Positions 1 through 7,716 of a stretch of DNA of 41,164 nt are shown here, piece after piece; the stretch's first letter is position 1, and every line of letters starts with the position of its first letter. The stretch is from positions 1 to 41,164 of the forward strand of contig SAQG01000047.1 of assembly GCA_004020315.1 (NCBI GenBank), read 5' to 3'. Below the pieces are notes generated by a model. That model was not told the DNA's origin. It made no database searches and saw only the letters and a list, made by a program, of their open reading frames with translations. This stretch comes from Mesorhizobium sp. (lineage in GTDB: Bacteria > Pseudomonadota > Alphaproteobacteria > Rhizobiales > Rhizobiaceae). The position numbers and the translations under genes are program-made.

Positions 1-116
1 GCAGCCTCGCTACCGTGCCATGCTCGCGCAAGGCGGCCCTCGCCGCAGGCGTACAGTTCAGCGGCCCACCATTGGAGTTCCCGACGCTGCCTTCGGGTCA
101 AACTGTCCGGTGTCAT
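1..116 (-). CDS. Unknown protein, 5' part only (runs off left edge)
   Basis: A reading frame opens with ATG at 116 and stays open to the window edge (38 codons, beginning MTPDSLTRRQRREL). Its ATG overlaps the stop of the upstream gene in an ATGA arrangement, the same 4-base overlap that joins the next two genes, which points to a translationally coupled operon. The visible part is basic then aromatic and does not let me name a family. The position beside ssb copies and regulators suggests an accessory or conjugative-element gene; that is inference. Confidence 0.5.
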   Translation of the reverse strand, partial: MTPDSLTRRQRRELQWWAAELYACGEGRLARAWHGSEA

Positions 117-595
117 CCCTTTGGCATTCCCGCCGATTCTGGAAGGCAAAAAACGCCTTGCGTGATCGAAAGCACGACCCCTCCTTTCGGTTCGACCATG
201 GCACCCGTCCAGGCTTGCGAGTAAGTGCGGCTCGCATCGACCGCCGTCAACCACAGGACGCGGTTGTCCGCCAGCTCGACTTTCACCTCCGCCTGCAGGG
301 GACTGTCATTGACCGTCTGCCGGTAGTGACGCTTGATCTTCACCGTCCCGTCGGGAAACAGCGCACGGCTGTTTTCATATTCGATCTCGAACTTCACACC
401 GCCTGCATCGCCGATTTTGCAAGTCCCGTCTCGCTCACAGATCGTGCGGGCCGTCGCTTCGCACGTCCAATTATACCCTGACTGCCACATCGGATTGCCT
501 GCCTGCGCAAACGTGAATCCGGGCACCAGCAGAGTGATGATCGCTGCGGGGGCGATCGCACGCATTCGAAAGAGTGACACGCTGTCATTGTTCAT
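113..595 (-). CDS. Putative exported protein of unknown function
   Basis: A 160-residue protein. The N-terminus has a basic stretch (residues 11-12), then a hydrophobic core (about 14-28) ending in FAQA, which reads as a Sec signal peptide with cleavage near residue 31. The mature part has three cysteines close together (in NWTCEA, TICERD and GTCKIG) and one near the C-terminus, so disulfides in the periplasm are plausible. The rest is beta-rich looking, with no motif I recognise. It overlaps the gene before it and the gene after it by 4 bases each, so the three are very probably co-transcribed. Function unknown. Confidence 0.65.
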   Translation of the reverse strand: MNNDSVSLFRMRAIAPAAIITLLVPGFTFAQAGNPMWQSGYNWTCEATARTICERDGTCKIGDAGGVKFEIEYENSRALFPDGTVKIKRHYRQTVNDSPLQAEVKVELADNRVLWLTAVDASRTYSQAWTGAMVEPKGGVVLSITQGVFCLPESAGMPKG

Positions 596-795
596 CGTTC
601 TTCCGGCCCGTTTACCTCAGTCGTCGGCGTGACCAGCAACGGCCCTTGTCGCCGATGAAATCCAGTGCTGGCGCTGTTCTGATAGAACGCCAGCGTCATC
701 GCTGCCACATGCAACGCAGCGTCAATCCCCTCGCGCTCTGCGCGTTCGCGCAGTTCCTCAAAATACATGTCCGCGATCTGTTGGGCGTCGCTCAT
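592..795 (-). CDS. Small hypothetical protein, first gene of the left operon
   Basis: A 67-residue soluble protein (MSDAQQIADMYFEELRER...) whose first half is predicted helical and charged and whose tail is proline- and threonine-containing. It is the first gene of a three-gene minus-strand operon: its stop overlaps the ATG of the exported protein gene. A 16-bp AT-rich motif (803-818), shared with two other sites in the first 3 kb, sits 7 bases before the ATG, where a bound repressor would block transcription or translation start. No family recognised. Confidence 0.55.
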   Translation of the reverse strand: MSDAQQIADMYFEELRERAEREGIDAALHVAAMTLAFYQNSASTGFHRRQGPLLVTPTTEVNGPEER

Positions 796-802
796 GCAGC
801 GA

Positions 803-818
803 TGTTAAAGTATCAACT
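803..818. promoter_or_regulatory. Candidate operator motif, copy 1
   Basis: The sequence TGTTAAAGTATCAACT matches the copy at 3024-3039 at 14 of 16 positions. It is partly palindromic (GTT...AAC) and lies directly before the start of the minus-strand operon (start 795). It is proposed as a binding site for a local regulator, perhaps the XRE protein at 2447-2977; binding is inference. Confidence 0.35.
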
Positions 819-989
819 CCTTTGTCGCTAGAGGGGAAAGGCGGGCTCTGTCCCCTCTCCCCAAAAAGGCGAAAAACGGCATCCCCCCATTCTTCCTCCG
901 CGGCTTCGCCGACTCCGTGCAGGACCGGCTGCGGATCCGCATGCGAGAATCTTGCGCCGGCCTTTCGGGTCAGTGGTCCCCCTACCGGT

Positions 990-1209
990 TTTCGCCTTAC
1001 AGTCATGATGCTGAGCGGCACGCGCGCCGACTGGATCAAGAACAACGTGAACGTTGGCAACAGCCTTTACGTGGAAGGCCGGGTTGGCAAACTCGTCCAA
1101 CGAAAAGGACGGCAAGACGGTCTACACGACCGATGTTATCGCGGCGATATTCACCCGCGTCCATCCTCGCTCCGAAGCGAATGACAACACTGACGACAGC
1201 GACGAATAG
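990..1209 (+). pseudogene. Remnant of a single-stranded DNA-binding protein gene (ssb)
   Basis: The frame starting at 990 reads LTVMM..TRADWIKNNV..GNSLYVEGRV, which lines up with the second half of the OB-fold of the intact ssb at 3657-3986 (WVTVTVF...AAWIKDNV...IAEGRI). At about 1087 the match jumps to another frame, ANSSNEKDGKTVYTTDVIAA, and then runs to a stop at 1209 through an acidic tail (EANDNTDDSDE). The N-terminal half is missing and a frameshift breaks the rest, so this is a dead copy. It probably came from another round of gain of the same kind of mobile element. Confidence 0.7.
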
Positions 1210-1338
1210 TTAACGACAGTGGCGGCGAAAGCCGCCCTCCCCTGTGCAGCGAAGGCGATCGGCCGGGAACGGATGCGCCGACGGTGCAAAGCCGAACCGC
1301 CTCGGCGGCACCGCGTATTCCGAGGTTGTCGGCAATCA

Positions 1339-1354
1339 TGTTTTTACTTTAATT
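1339..1354 (-). promoter_or_regulatory. Candidate operator motif, copy 3 (diverged)
   Basis: Read on the minus strand this is AATTAAAGTAAAAACA, which matches the copy at 3024-3039 at 13 of 16 positions. It lies between the ssb remnant and the helix-turn-helix gene downstream. It is weaker than the other two because AT-rich sequence matches more easily by chance. Confidence 0.22.
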
Positions 1355-1610
1355 TATGCGTCGTGCCGCTTACCGTGGCAAATCATCGAATCGTAGGAGA
1401 ACTGATAGGCAAAAAGAAAACCCGGCGCGAAGGCCGGATTTCCTAGAGGTCGTAGCTAGAACGGAACGCCAATTCCGTCGAATTGCCACCAAAACAAGAT
1501 GGCAAAATCTAGCTGCTTCCCCTGACAGTCGCAACAGGAAAATGCGCTTTCGCGCCACGGATTTTCTTTGCCGCAAGCAAGGGAAAGACGTGGTGACCAT
1601 ACACACCGAA

Positions 1611-2345
1611 ATGGCCCAGTGGCTTGCCGACATCACGACGGTCAAGCAGATCGACCACTATCTGGCGCTGGTCTGGCGAGGGCACGCTGAGGGCGCCTTG
1701 AGGGACCAGGAGGCGCAAGAGCTCAGCGAGGCCGCGCATTCGCGGCGCTCCTTGCTGCAAGTGGCGCGCGAAGCCCGGTTGCCGCCGGCGCGCACCTACT
1801 TTCCGCCGCGTCCGAAATCCAAGCAGTCGCGCCACCAAGCGGCGAGCGGGTCGCGCTGCCCCGTCCGATGGGCGAGGAAACGACGCTTGGGCGATATGGC
1901 CGCCCTACCCCCAAATGTGCGGGATCGCTTCACGGAGGGTGAACGGGCCGTGCTTTACATCGTCGCCTCGGATTGCCGCCAGCACGGCTCTTGCGGATCC
2001 AGCGTCAAGGAGATCGGCGATCGCGCCGGCGTCGGCGCCACCACCGTCCGCAACGCGCTGCGCCGGGCCCGCCATCTTGGCCTGCTCGACATCACAGACC
2101 GCCCGCAATGGCGCGCCAGGCATCTGCCAAACCTGGTAAAAATCCAGTGCCGGCGCTGGCTCGCATGGCTCAAAAAATTTCGGCCGAACCTCGGCCTTAA
2201 ATTTTGTTCGACTGGGTTCAAAAAAGCGGCGTCCTCAGGAACCTTCGGCAATAAACAGAAAAGCGGACAGCCTTCTTACAGCCGGACCGGTAGCCCTTCG
2301 GGCCGCTTTCAGCGGCTTGCTGGACGCAAACCACCGTCCGCCTGA
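1611..2345 (+). CDS. Helix-turn-helix domain protein, mobile-element type
   Basis: About 244 residues from the ATG at 1611. The frame is open back to 1356 and an ATG at 1542 with AGGA before it is an alternative, but family-like sequence begins only near KQIDHYLALVWRGHAEG. The N-terminal part looks like a helical dimer or spacer region. The middle carries a clear winged-helix segment (RDRFTEGERAVLYIVAS, then SSVKEIGDRAGVGATTVRNALRRARHLGLL) of the kind seen in plasmid and island replication or transfer regulators of rhizobia. The C-terminus is basic and low in complexity. Its role, replication initiation or gene control, cannot be settled from sequence alone. The gene stands alone between a dead ssb and the convergent XRE gene. 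Confidence 0.55.
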   Translation: MAQWLADITTVKQIDHYLALVWRGHAEGALRDQEAQELSEAAHSRRSLLQVAREARLPPARTYFPPRPKSKQSRHQAASGSRCPVRWARKRRLGDMAALPPNVRDRFTEGERAVLYIVASDCRQHGSCGSSVKEIGDRAGVGATTVRNALRRARHLGLLDITDRPQWRARHLPNLVKIQCRRWLAWLKKFRPNLGLKFCSTGFKKAASSGTFGNKQKSGQPSYSRTGSPSGRFQRLAGRKPPSA

Positions 2346-2446
2346 CGGCTGGAAAGCCTAGCCCCACCATTCCGCACCCAGTCGAACCGTTGCAAGGGGC
2401 TTTTGAACAAGCCTGTCGGAGCCGCTTGCGCTGAGCAAGGCAAAAA

Positions 2447-2977
2447 TCAGCGCTTGGGGACGCGGCCCAGGAGCAGAGCGGCCGTCGGCACGCCAAGCCC
2501 TTTGGCGATCATGCCGATAATCGCCAGCGTCAGGTTCTGTTGCCCTTGCTCGATCTTGTAATAGGTGACGACCGAGATGCCGATCAGGTCGGCAACCTCC
2601 TTCTTCAGGATGTCCTTGCGGCTGCGGAAGGCGTTTAGCGCGCGCGCGATGTTGTCCTTGATCTGCTGGACGTCGAGCCGCTTCATCGATGGCTCCAGGA
2701 CTGCCGGCGGCAGCAGCAATTCAGCGACGCTGATTTCAAGGGCCCGCGCGAATAGCGCGACTGTCCCGAGAGTTAGATTCTGCTCCTGCCGCATCGTCAA
2801 ATAGTAGGTGCGGTAGGAGAATTCCTTGTCGCCGGCAAAGCTCTTGATCAGCGCAACGAAATCTCGATTCGAGAGATTGCGCCGCTGTCGTACTTCTTCG
2901 AGTTTTGCCGCTATTTGCGCCTGCATGACATCGCGCTCTGGATTGTCCAAAACGTTTCTCGGATCGTATTTTTCCAC
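2447..2977 (-). CDS. XRE-family regulator with two helix-turn-helix domains
   Basis: A 176-residue protein starting at a GTG. Residues about 18-95 hold one degenerate Cro/C1-type domain (IAAKLEEVRQRRNLSNRDF...YRTYYLTMRQEQNLTLGTVALFARALEI). Residues about 105-172 hold a second, more canonical one (IARALNAFRSRK..KKEVADLIGISVVTYYKIEQGQQNLTLAIIGMIAKGLGV). Two tandem domains in one chain suggest binding to paired half-sites without needing a dimer. It is divergent from the exported-protein gene at 3065, and the 88-base gap between them carries motif copy 2 (3024-3039), a fitting place for autoregulation. Likely a control gene of the surrounding accessory element; targets are unknown. Confidence 0.75.
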   Translation of the reverse strand: MEKYDPRNVLDNPERDVMQAQIAAKLEEVRQRRNLSNRDFVALIKSFAGDKEFSYRTYYLTMRQEQNLTLGTVALFARALEISVAELLLPPAVLEPSMKRLDVQQIKDNIARALNAFRSRKDILKKEVADLIGISVVTYYKIEQGQQNLTLAIIGMIAKGLGVPTAALLLGRVPKR

Positions 2978-3023
2978 CGCCGTCCAACCCCATACAAACC
3001 TCCTTTCGCGGTCGCAAGAAATA

Positions 3024-3039
3024 AGTTAAAGTATAAACT
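3024..3039. promoter_or_regulatory. Candidate operator motif, copy 2
   Basis: AGTTAAAGTATAAACT is an imperfect palindrome with AGTT and AACT ends. It lies between the divergent XRE gene and the exported-protein gene, 25 bases before the TTG start of the latter, so a protein bound here could act on both promoters. Near copies lie at 803-818 and 1339-1354. Confidence 0.35.
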
Positions 3040-3064
3040 GCGACACCCGTGAAAGGAGCTCCTT

Positions 3065-3571
3065 TTGACCAAATCTCTGCTCTATGCGGCCGCCATTGCG
3101 GCTGGCTCCCTTTACGCCAGCAGCGCGCCGGCATCCGAATGGGGCTGTCAGGTACTGCTGTGCGTTTCCGGGAACTGGCAAGCCACCCCAAGCTGCCACC
3201 CGACAATGTACCGGCTCCTCGGGGCCATGAAGCTTCCAGGTTTCTCCTGGCCGACGTGTCCCGCCGCGAGTTCCTCCGCGGCGCGGAAAGACGTCTATGA
3301 CGACTGCCCGGAAGGTTGGACCGTCGGCTACAGCGACGTCGGGCACGACGGCAACCGCTTAAAACCAAACATGTGCGAGAAGCGCGAGAATCTGTGCTTC
3401 AACCATCGCAACGGCAGGCCAATCTTCAAGCCAGTCACCAACCGGCGTGACGGCGACAGTTGCCAGAAGACCATCAGCATGCCGCGGCCGACGCGGACAA
3501 AGCCTTGGTACGTCGAGTACACCGACGCCAAGGGCTTGAGGCAGCGGACGTGGTTCAATCTCAACATCTGA
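3065..3571 (+). CDS. Cysteine-rich exported protein, accessory-element type
   Basis: A 168-residue protein with a TTG start, chosen because AAAGGAG lies just before it at proper spacing and the signal peptide (TKSLLYAAAIAAGSLYASSAPAS) begins there. The mature part has eight cysteines (in EWGCQ, LLCV, PSCHP, PTCPA, DDCPE, NMCEK, NLCFN, DSCQK), enough for four disulfides, and a basic C-terminal third. That pattern is typical of small periplasmic proteins from conjugative elements, but I do not recognise a named family. It is followed 85 bases on by ssb. Confidence 0.6.
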   Translation: MTKSLLYAAAIAAGSLYASSAPASEWGCQVLLCVSGNWQATPSCHPTMYRLLGAMKLPGFSWPTCPAASSSAARKDVYDDCPEGWTVGYSDVGHDGNRLKPNMCEKRENLCFNHRNGRPIFKPVTNRRDGDSCQKTISMPRPTRTKPWYVEYTDAKGLRQRTWFNLNI

Positions 3572-3656
3572 CTGCTGCTTCCGCCGATTCTATGATGACA
3601 CTCTAATTGACGTGCGAACGGAAATCGAGCCACCTAATTACAGAAGGTATCCCAAT

Positions 3657-3986
3657 ATGCGCAGCATCAACCGTTTCACCGTTGCCGGGAACGTCGGCAG
3701 CATCACCAGCTTCAATAAGGCGGTAAAGGTCAGCATCGCTGCCGACCGCCATTGGACCGACGACGCCGGAAAGAAGGAAACCAGGACGGATTGGGTCACC
3801 GTCACCGTGTTCGATGATCAGGCCGCGTGGATCAAAGACAACGTTACCAAAGGCCAGCCGGTCATAGCCGAAGGCCGCATAAACAACTCATCCTACGAAA
3901 AGGACGGCGAGACGGTCTACACGACCGATCTGGTCGCAACGACGTTCAACGCCTTCCAAGTTGCCAATGCCAATACGAGCGATTGA
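3657..3986 (+). CDS. ssb: Single-stranded DNA-binding protein, short accessory type
   Basis: A 109-residue OB-fold protein that coats single-stranded DNA. The ATG at 3657 is preceded by AGAAGG, and the SSB fold begins directly (RSINRFTVAGNVGSITSFNKAVKVSIAADRHW). The core strands WVTVTVFDDQAAWIKDNVTKGQPVIAEGRI and KDGETVYTTDLVATTF are clear. The protein ends just after the OB-fold (NANTSD): the disordered linker and acidic DDDIPF-type tip of housekeeping SSBs, which recruit repair partners, are absent. This short form fits an element-encoded SSB acting on incoming or displaced strands, not the cell's own. A dead relative lies at 990-1209. Confidence 0.85.
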   Translation: MRSINRFTVAGNVGSITSFNKAVKVSIAADRHWTDDAGKKETRTDWVTVTVFDDQAAWIKDNVTKGQPVIAEGRINNSSYEKDGETVYTTDLVATTFNAFQVANANTSD

Positions 3987-4053
3987 CAGGACGTCCCTCC
4001 CCTTCGGCCGAGCGGCGCCCTGGCAGACCATCCGGCAACAAGGATGATTGGTC

Positions 4054-4290
4054 GTGGAAGACGACTTGCTGGATGTGATCACGGTCGCGACCACTGGCAT
4101 CGTGTGCTTCTTCATCGCCTTGATTTTGGCTTTTACACTACCCCTGCCACTTCTGTGCGGGGCGCAGGCAGCGCTGCACAGGCGCGCGGTGAGCTCGACC
4201 TGGCAGAGCACACGCAGGCTCTTCTCCGCTCGACGATGTGGAAAGAATAGGACCGGCTTCTCCCGAGGCAAGAGCACTGTCAAACCCTGA
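4054..4290 (+). CDS. Possible small membrane protein
   Basis: From a GTG at 4054, with AAGGA 9 bases before it, a frame of about 78 residues runs to 4290. A TTG two codons earlier is another possible start. Residues about 8-36 form one long hydrophobic segment (DVITVATTGIVCFFIALILAF...), then a basic, serine- and arginine-rich tail follows. It lies just after ssb on the same strand and may close the same transcript. Evidence is limited to the start signal and the membrane segment. Confidence 0.4.
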   Translation: MEDDLLDVITVATTGIVCFFIALILAFTLPLPLLCGAQAALHRRAVSSTWQSTRRLFSARRCGKNRTGFSRGKSTVKP

Positions 4291-4303
4291 CCCTCTAAGA
4301 CAT

Positions 4304-5548
4304 TCAAGATATTCTCGGAAACGTGACGACGAAGCAGGCGCCGCCGCCGGACGGCGATTTGTGGTGCACGGTTGCGCCGTGATGCAAGGCGATCTGGCGC
4401 ACCAGCGATAGGCCGAGGCCCCAGCCGCCGGCCGTCTCGCTGCGGCCCTGTGGTCGGAAGAACGGCTCGAACACCCGCTCGCCGGTACCTTCCGGCAGGC
4501 CCGGTCCGTGATCGCGCACCTTGAGCACCACAGAGCCTCCTACGGTTCCCACATGCGCGCTGACCGGCGGACTGCCATGTCTCTGCGCGTTCTGCATGAG
4601 ATTGCGAACCAGCCGCGTGAGCAGTGTCGGGTCGCCCGACACGACGCCGGGTTCGCCTGAGACGTCGACGCAGGAGCGCGCGCCTTCCTCGGCCGTGAGC
4701 GCCAGCAGATCCACCGGCTCCACCCGTTCCAGCTTCTTGATATGGTCGAGCCTGCTGGCAAGCAGGATTTCCTCCACCAGCGCATCGAGTTCGGCGAGGT
4801 CGCGCACGATCTCGTCGCGCATCGGGCCGCTTTGTTCTTTAGCGTTGAGGTCGATCGCCATGCGCAGCCGCGCAAGCGGCGAGCGCAACTCGTGGCTGGC
4901 ATTGGCAAGCAGCGAGCTATGCGCGGCAAGCAGCCGCTCGATCTGCTCGGCGGCGCGGTTGAAGCTCGCCGCCACCGCCGCCACCTCGTCGCTGCCGCGC
5001 ACGGCGACGCGGGTGTCGAGAGCGCCTGCGCCCCAGCGATCCACGCCCTGGCGCAATGCTTCAAGGCGGCGTGTGAGATGGCGCACGACCGGAAAGGCGG
5101 CAAGCCCTATCACCGCGGCGATCAGCGCGAGAAAGGCAAGTGGGCTGCGGCCGGCCGGGCCGAACGGCATTCTCAGCCGCGCCGCGATCACCCTTCCGTC
5201 CGGCTGCCGGCTGATCAGCAGGTGATGCCCGCCGGGATGCATCCTGCGCCGGGATCCGAACTCTTGCGGGGGGATCGGCCGGCCGGCCGCTGCAAGCAGC
5301 CGACCCTGCGGACCGTAGACGGAGATGTCGGCATCGAAGGCCGCCGAAAGCCGCTCGACCGTCGCCTGCAGCAAGGCGGGGTCGGAGTCCGCCGGCAGCA
5401 TCGCCTCGATGAAGGCGTCGCGCCGGCCACTCCAGCCGGCATGTTCGCGATCCTGGCCCATGCGTACGAAGATCGCGCTCGCGATCGCCACTACGGCGAG
5501 GCTGACGAGCACGGTGAGATAGATTTTGACGAAAAGGCTGCTGCGCAT
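4304..5548 (-). CDS. Envelope-stress sensor histidine kinase (CpxA-like)
   Basis: A 414-residue inner-membrane kinase. Transmembrane helices at about 11-29 and 136-156 enclose a periplasmic sensing domain of some 100 residues. A HAMP linker (about 157-209) leads to the dimerisation domain with the phospho-acceptor His219 in SHELRSPLARLRMAIDL. The ATPase domain has the N box (NLMQNAQRHG, 316-325), G1 box (DHGPGLPEG) and G2 box (GWGLGLSLV). It starts 3 bases after the stop of its response regulator, and a Spy-like gene heads the unit, so the likely signal is misfolded periplasmic protein or metal stress. The exact ligand is not readable from sequence. Confidence 0.88.
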   Translation of the reverse strand: MRSSLFVKIYLTVLVSLAVVAIASAIFVRMGQDREHAGWSGRRDAFIEAMLPADSDPALLQATVERLSAAFDADISVYGPQGRLLAAAGRPIPPQEFGSRRRMHPGGHHLLISRQPDGRVIAARLRMPFGPAGRSPLAFLALIAAVIGLAAFPVVRHLTRRLEALRQGVDRWGAGALDTRVAVRGSDEVAAVAASFNRAAEQIERLLAAHSSLLANASHELRSPLARLRMAIDLNAKEQSGPMRDEIVRDLAELDALVEEILLASRLDHIKKLERVEPVDLLALTAEEGARSCVDVSGEPGVVSGDPTLLTRLVRNLMQNAQRHGSPPVSAHVGTVGGSVVLKVRDHGPGLPEGTGERVFEPFFRPQGRSETAGGWGLGLSLVRQIALHHGATVHHKSPSGGGACFVVTFPRIS

Positions 5549-5551
5549 GGC

Positions 5552-6253
5552 TTATCTGTCACCGTCCTGGAAACGGGCAAAGACATAGCCCGCGCCGCGT
5601 ACCGTAATGATGCGGCGAGGATGCTTCGGATCGGTCTCGATCGCGGCGCGGATGCGCGAGACATGCACGTCGATTGACCGGTCGAACGCTTCCAGTTCTT
5701 CGCCCTTGACCATGTCCATGAGCTGCTCGCGCGACAGCGTGCGCCCGGCATTTTCGGCGAGCGCCACCAGCAGGTCGAACTGGTAGCTGGTCATCGAGCA
5801 GTCGCGCCCATCGACGCGGGCCGAGCGCGACGAAGGGTCGATCTCCAGCCGACCGAAGCGCAGGATGCGCGGGGATGCGTTCGCGCCGGCGTTGCGGCGG
5901 CGCAGGATCGCCTTCAGCCGCGCCAGCAACTCGCGCGGATTGAACGGCTTCGGCAGATAATCGTCGGCGCCTATTTCCAGCCCCACGATGCGGTCGGTCT
6001 CGTCGCCTCGCGCCGTCAGCATCAGAACCGGCACATCGGAGTTCGCGCGGATGCGCTTGAGCGCCTCGAAGCCGTCCATGTCGGGCAGCATGACGTCGAG
6101 AACCACGGCGTCGGGCGACAGCCGCGCGACCTCGGCAATGCCTGCGCCCGCCGTCTCCGCCGCTCGCACACGAAAGCCGTTGCCCGTCAGATATTCCGCG
6201 AGCATGGCGGACAGGCGCCTGTCGTCGTCGACGATGAGAACCTGGTCCGCCAT
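5552..6253 (-). CDS. OmpR-family response regulator (CpxR-like)
   Basis: A 233-residue two-domain regulator. The receiver domain (1-120) has the acidic pair at 9-11, phospho-acceptor Asp53 in VVLDVMLPD, the switch threonine in MLTARG and Lys102 in PKPF. The C-terminal winged helix (about 130-228) has the OmpR-type ending (RSIDVHVSRIRAAIETDP...IITVRGAGYVF). Paired with the kinase downstream; a Cpx-type direct repeat (6960-6974) before the Spy-like gene is its probable site, giving autoregulation of the whole unit. Confidence 0.9.
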   Translation of the reverse strand: MADQVLIVDDDRRLSAMLAEYLTGNGFRVRAAETAGAGIAEVARLSPDAVVLDVMLPDMDGFEALKRIRANSDVPVLMLTARGDETDRIVGLEIGADDYLPKPFNPRELLARLKAILRRRNAGANASPRILRFGRLEIDPSSRSARVDGRDCSMTSYQFDLLVALAENAGRTLSREQLMDMVKGEELEAFDRSIDVHVSRIRAAIETDPKHPRRIITVRGAGYVFARFQDGDR

Positions 6254-6296
6254 GCTCGTTTGTTTGCTCCGATTCGAAACTGTGCCGGTACAGAGC

Positions 6297-6875
6297 TTAC
6301 CAGCGGCGGTGCCAGCCGCGATCCTCGAAATGTTCGACCAGCTCCGCCCGCTGCTCAGCCGTCAGCACCTCGGCGGCGTCGAGCAGCGCCGACGTCAGCT
6401 TGCGCGAGGCCTCGTCGACCGCCGCAATGCGCTCAGCGCGCAGCTTCTCCGCTGCCTCGCGGTCGATGGTTGCGGCGCCGAGCAGCTTGGCGACGTCGTC
6501 TCGCGTGTCGCGGAAGCCGCGCATGATCGGGCGGACATCGTCGTGGAGCTTGTCCATGATCGCCTCCAGCTTGTCTTCCTGCTCGGGTGTGGCGTCGACC
6601 TCCTCGAGCATGCGCTCAAAGTGATGCCCGCCGAAACCCGGGCCGCCGAACCCCATGCCCTGGCGGAAATTGGCCTGCATGTGCATGCCGGGTCCGCCGT
6701 CGCCCCCGCCCATGCCAATGCGCTGGATGCGCCCGTAATCCTGGCTGAGCGCGCCGGCGACGCCGACGCCGGCAAGCGCCGCTATCGCAATGCCGCCTAT
6801 GGCGATGCGCTTGCCCCAGCTCTTCTTCTGCGGGGTGCCAGAGAGGCCGGCCGGTTCCTGATGGTTCGTTTCCAT
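6297..6875 (-). CDS. Spy/CpxP-like periplasmic stress protein
   Basis: A 192-residue protein. Residues about 22-45 form a hydrophobic segment (RIAIGGIAIAALAGVGVAGALS) serving as signal or anchor; a glycine- and methionine-rich stretch with histidines follows (about 55-85), then a fully helical domain. The helices carry the family's repeating pattern (ATPEQEDKLEAIMDKLHDDV and LTAEQRAELVEHF, the LTxxQ-type motif). Relatives are ATP-free chaperones or periplasmic metal sensors that keep the kinase quiet. The gene lies first in the minus-strand unit, 43 bases before the regulator. Confidence 0.8.
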   Translation of the reverse strand: METNHQEPAGLSGTPQKKSWGKRIAIGGIAIAALAGVGVAGALSQDYGRIQRIGMGGGDGGPGMHMQANFRQGMGFGGPGFGGHHFERMLEEVDATPEQEDKLEAIMDKLHDDVRPIMRGFRDTRDDVAKLLGAATIDREAAEKLRAERIAAVDEASRKLTSALLDAAEVLTAEQRAELVEHFEDRGWHRRW

Positions 6876-6959
6876 GATGCTGGTCCTTTCGCTAATGCGG
6901 CATCTCTGCCGCGACTGGGCCAGACTAGGAGCGCAATGTTTCGGCCGTTGCGGGCGAAT

Positions 6960-6974
6960 GTAAAGTTGTGTGAA
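6960..6974. promoter_or_regulatory. CpxR-like direct repeat
   Basis: GTAAA-GTTGT-GTGAA matches the GTAAA-N5-GTAAA tandem layout of CpxR-type sites with one mismatch. It lies about 85 bases before the start of the Spy-like gene that heads the kinase/regulator unit. Binding by the regulator encoded there is inference. Confidence 0.4.
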
Positions 6975-6989
6975 GCCGGCAAGGCGCTA

Positions 6990-7624
6990 TTGCGGCGGGG
7001 AGGCGAGAGTGCTGCAGAAGGTTCTCCCACCCTACCTGAAACCTTGCGTCTTGAGCTTGATCTGATCGATGTGGCCGTAACGGTCAATTTACGGCGTCGA
7101 ACAGGAAGGATGCGCCATAAGAAGTCACTTCCCGAAGCGATGTGAATGTTCGCTAACGCCGCAAGTGAGGGACATTCCACACCCACAGTTGGGGAAACGG
7201 ATGCCCAGCATCGGTCGGTACATTGTCTTCGGAACATTTGCCTTCTGGTTTTCGAAGCCAGTTCCCAGGAGGCGTACCACCGCTATCGCTCAAATCCAGC
7301 CAAGGCCACGGATCATTGCAAGAGTAATGACCATCGGGATGAAGGCGCGCAGCGACCAGACCCATGTTGGTGGCGCTCGCGCGCATAGTCCTGCCTCGCG
7401 ACTTGGCGCCGAAGCGCGGACGCGGAATAGTCGTCGTCGGGCAAGAACCGTTGGCCAACGGAGTCTGGGTGCCAAGCCGGAGCGATTGGTAGCAGTCCAC
7501 ACCGTAGCCTTGCCAATTTGCCTTGGGTTGGTTCGGATTAGACTACCACCTTGGCGCCCGCAGTGATTGGCGTACATGGATTGGGGCGTAGCTGCTTTGC
7601 GCTGTGTCAATGTTCGGGCGCAGT
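6990..7624. other. Stretch with no supportable gene
   Basis: About 630 bases between the Spy promoter region and the IS66 element. Open frames exist on both strands but none has a ribosome binding site with a recognisable product. The minus-strand frames here (for example around 7153-7500) are rich in arginine, proline and tryptophan in an irregular way, as in decayed coding DNA. The IS66 element inserted at the right edge of this stretch. I could not identify what, if any, gene it interrupted. Confidence 0.4.
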
Positions 7625-7632
7625 TGAATATC
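7625..7632. repeat. Target-site duplication of the IS66 element, left copy
   Basis: TGAATATC directly before the left end of the element is repeated without mismatch at 10127-10134. Eight-base duplications are the rule for IS66-family transposition. Confidence 0.9.
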
Positions 7633-7647
7633 GTAAGCGGTGTTTCC
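7633..7647. repeat. IS66 left terminal inverted repeat
   Basis: GTAAGCGGTGTTTCC pairs with the inverse of 10112-10126 at 12 of 15 positions. Confidence 0.85.
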
Positions 7648-7716
7648 GGACCACCTTTCAGGAGTGGTCTGGATCTGTGAGGTTGCCGGTTCTGTAATGG
7701 GATCGGAGATCGACTT

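Noticed and set aside
4521..5677. Long plus-strand frames opposite the histidine kinase
   Set aside because: Mirror frames of a GC-rich gene; composition is serine/arginine repeats without motifs, while the minus strand has all kinase boxes.
7153..7500. A 115-residue minus-strand frame left of the IS66 element
   Set aside because: Irregular composition, no start signal and no family; may be a relic, but nothing supports a call.
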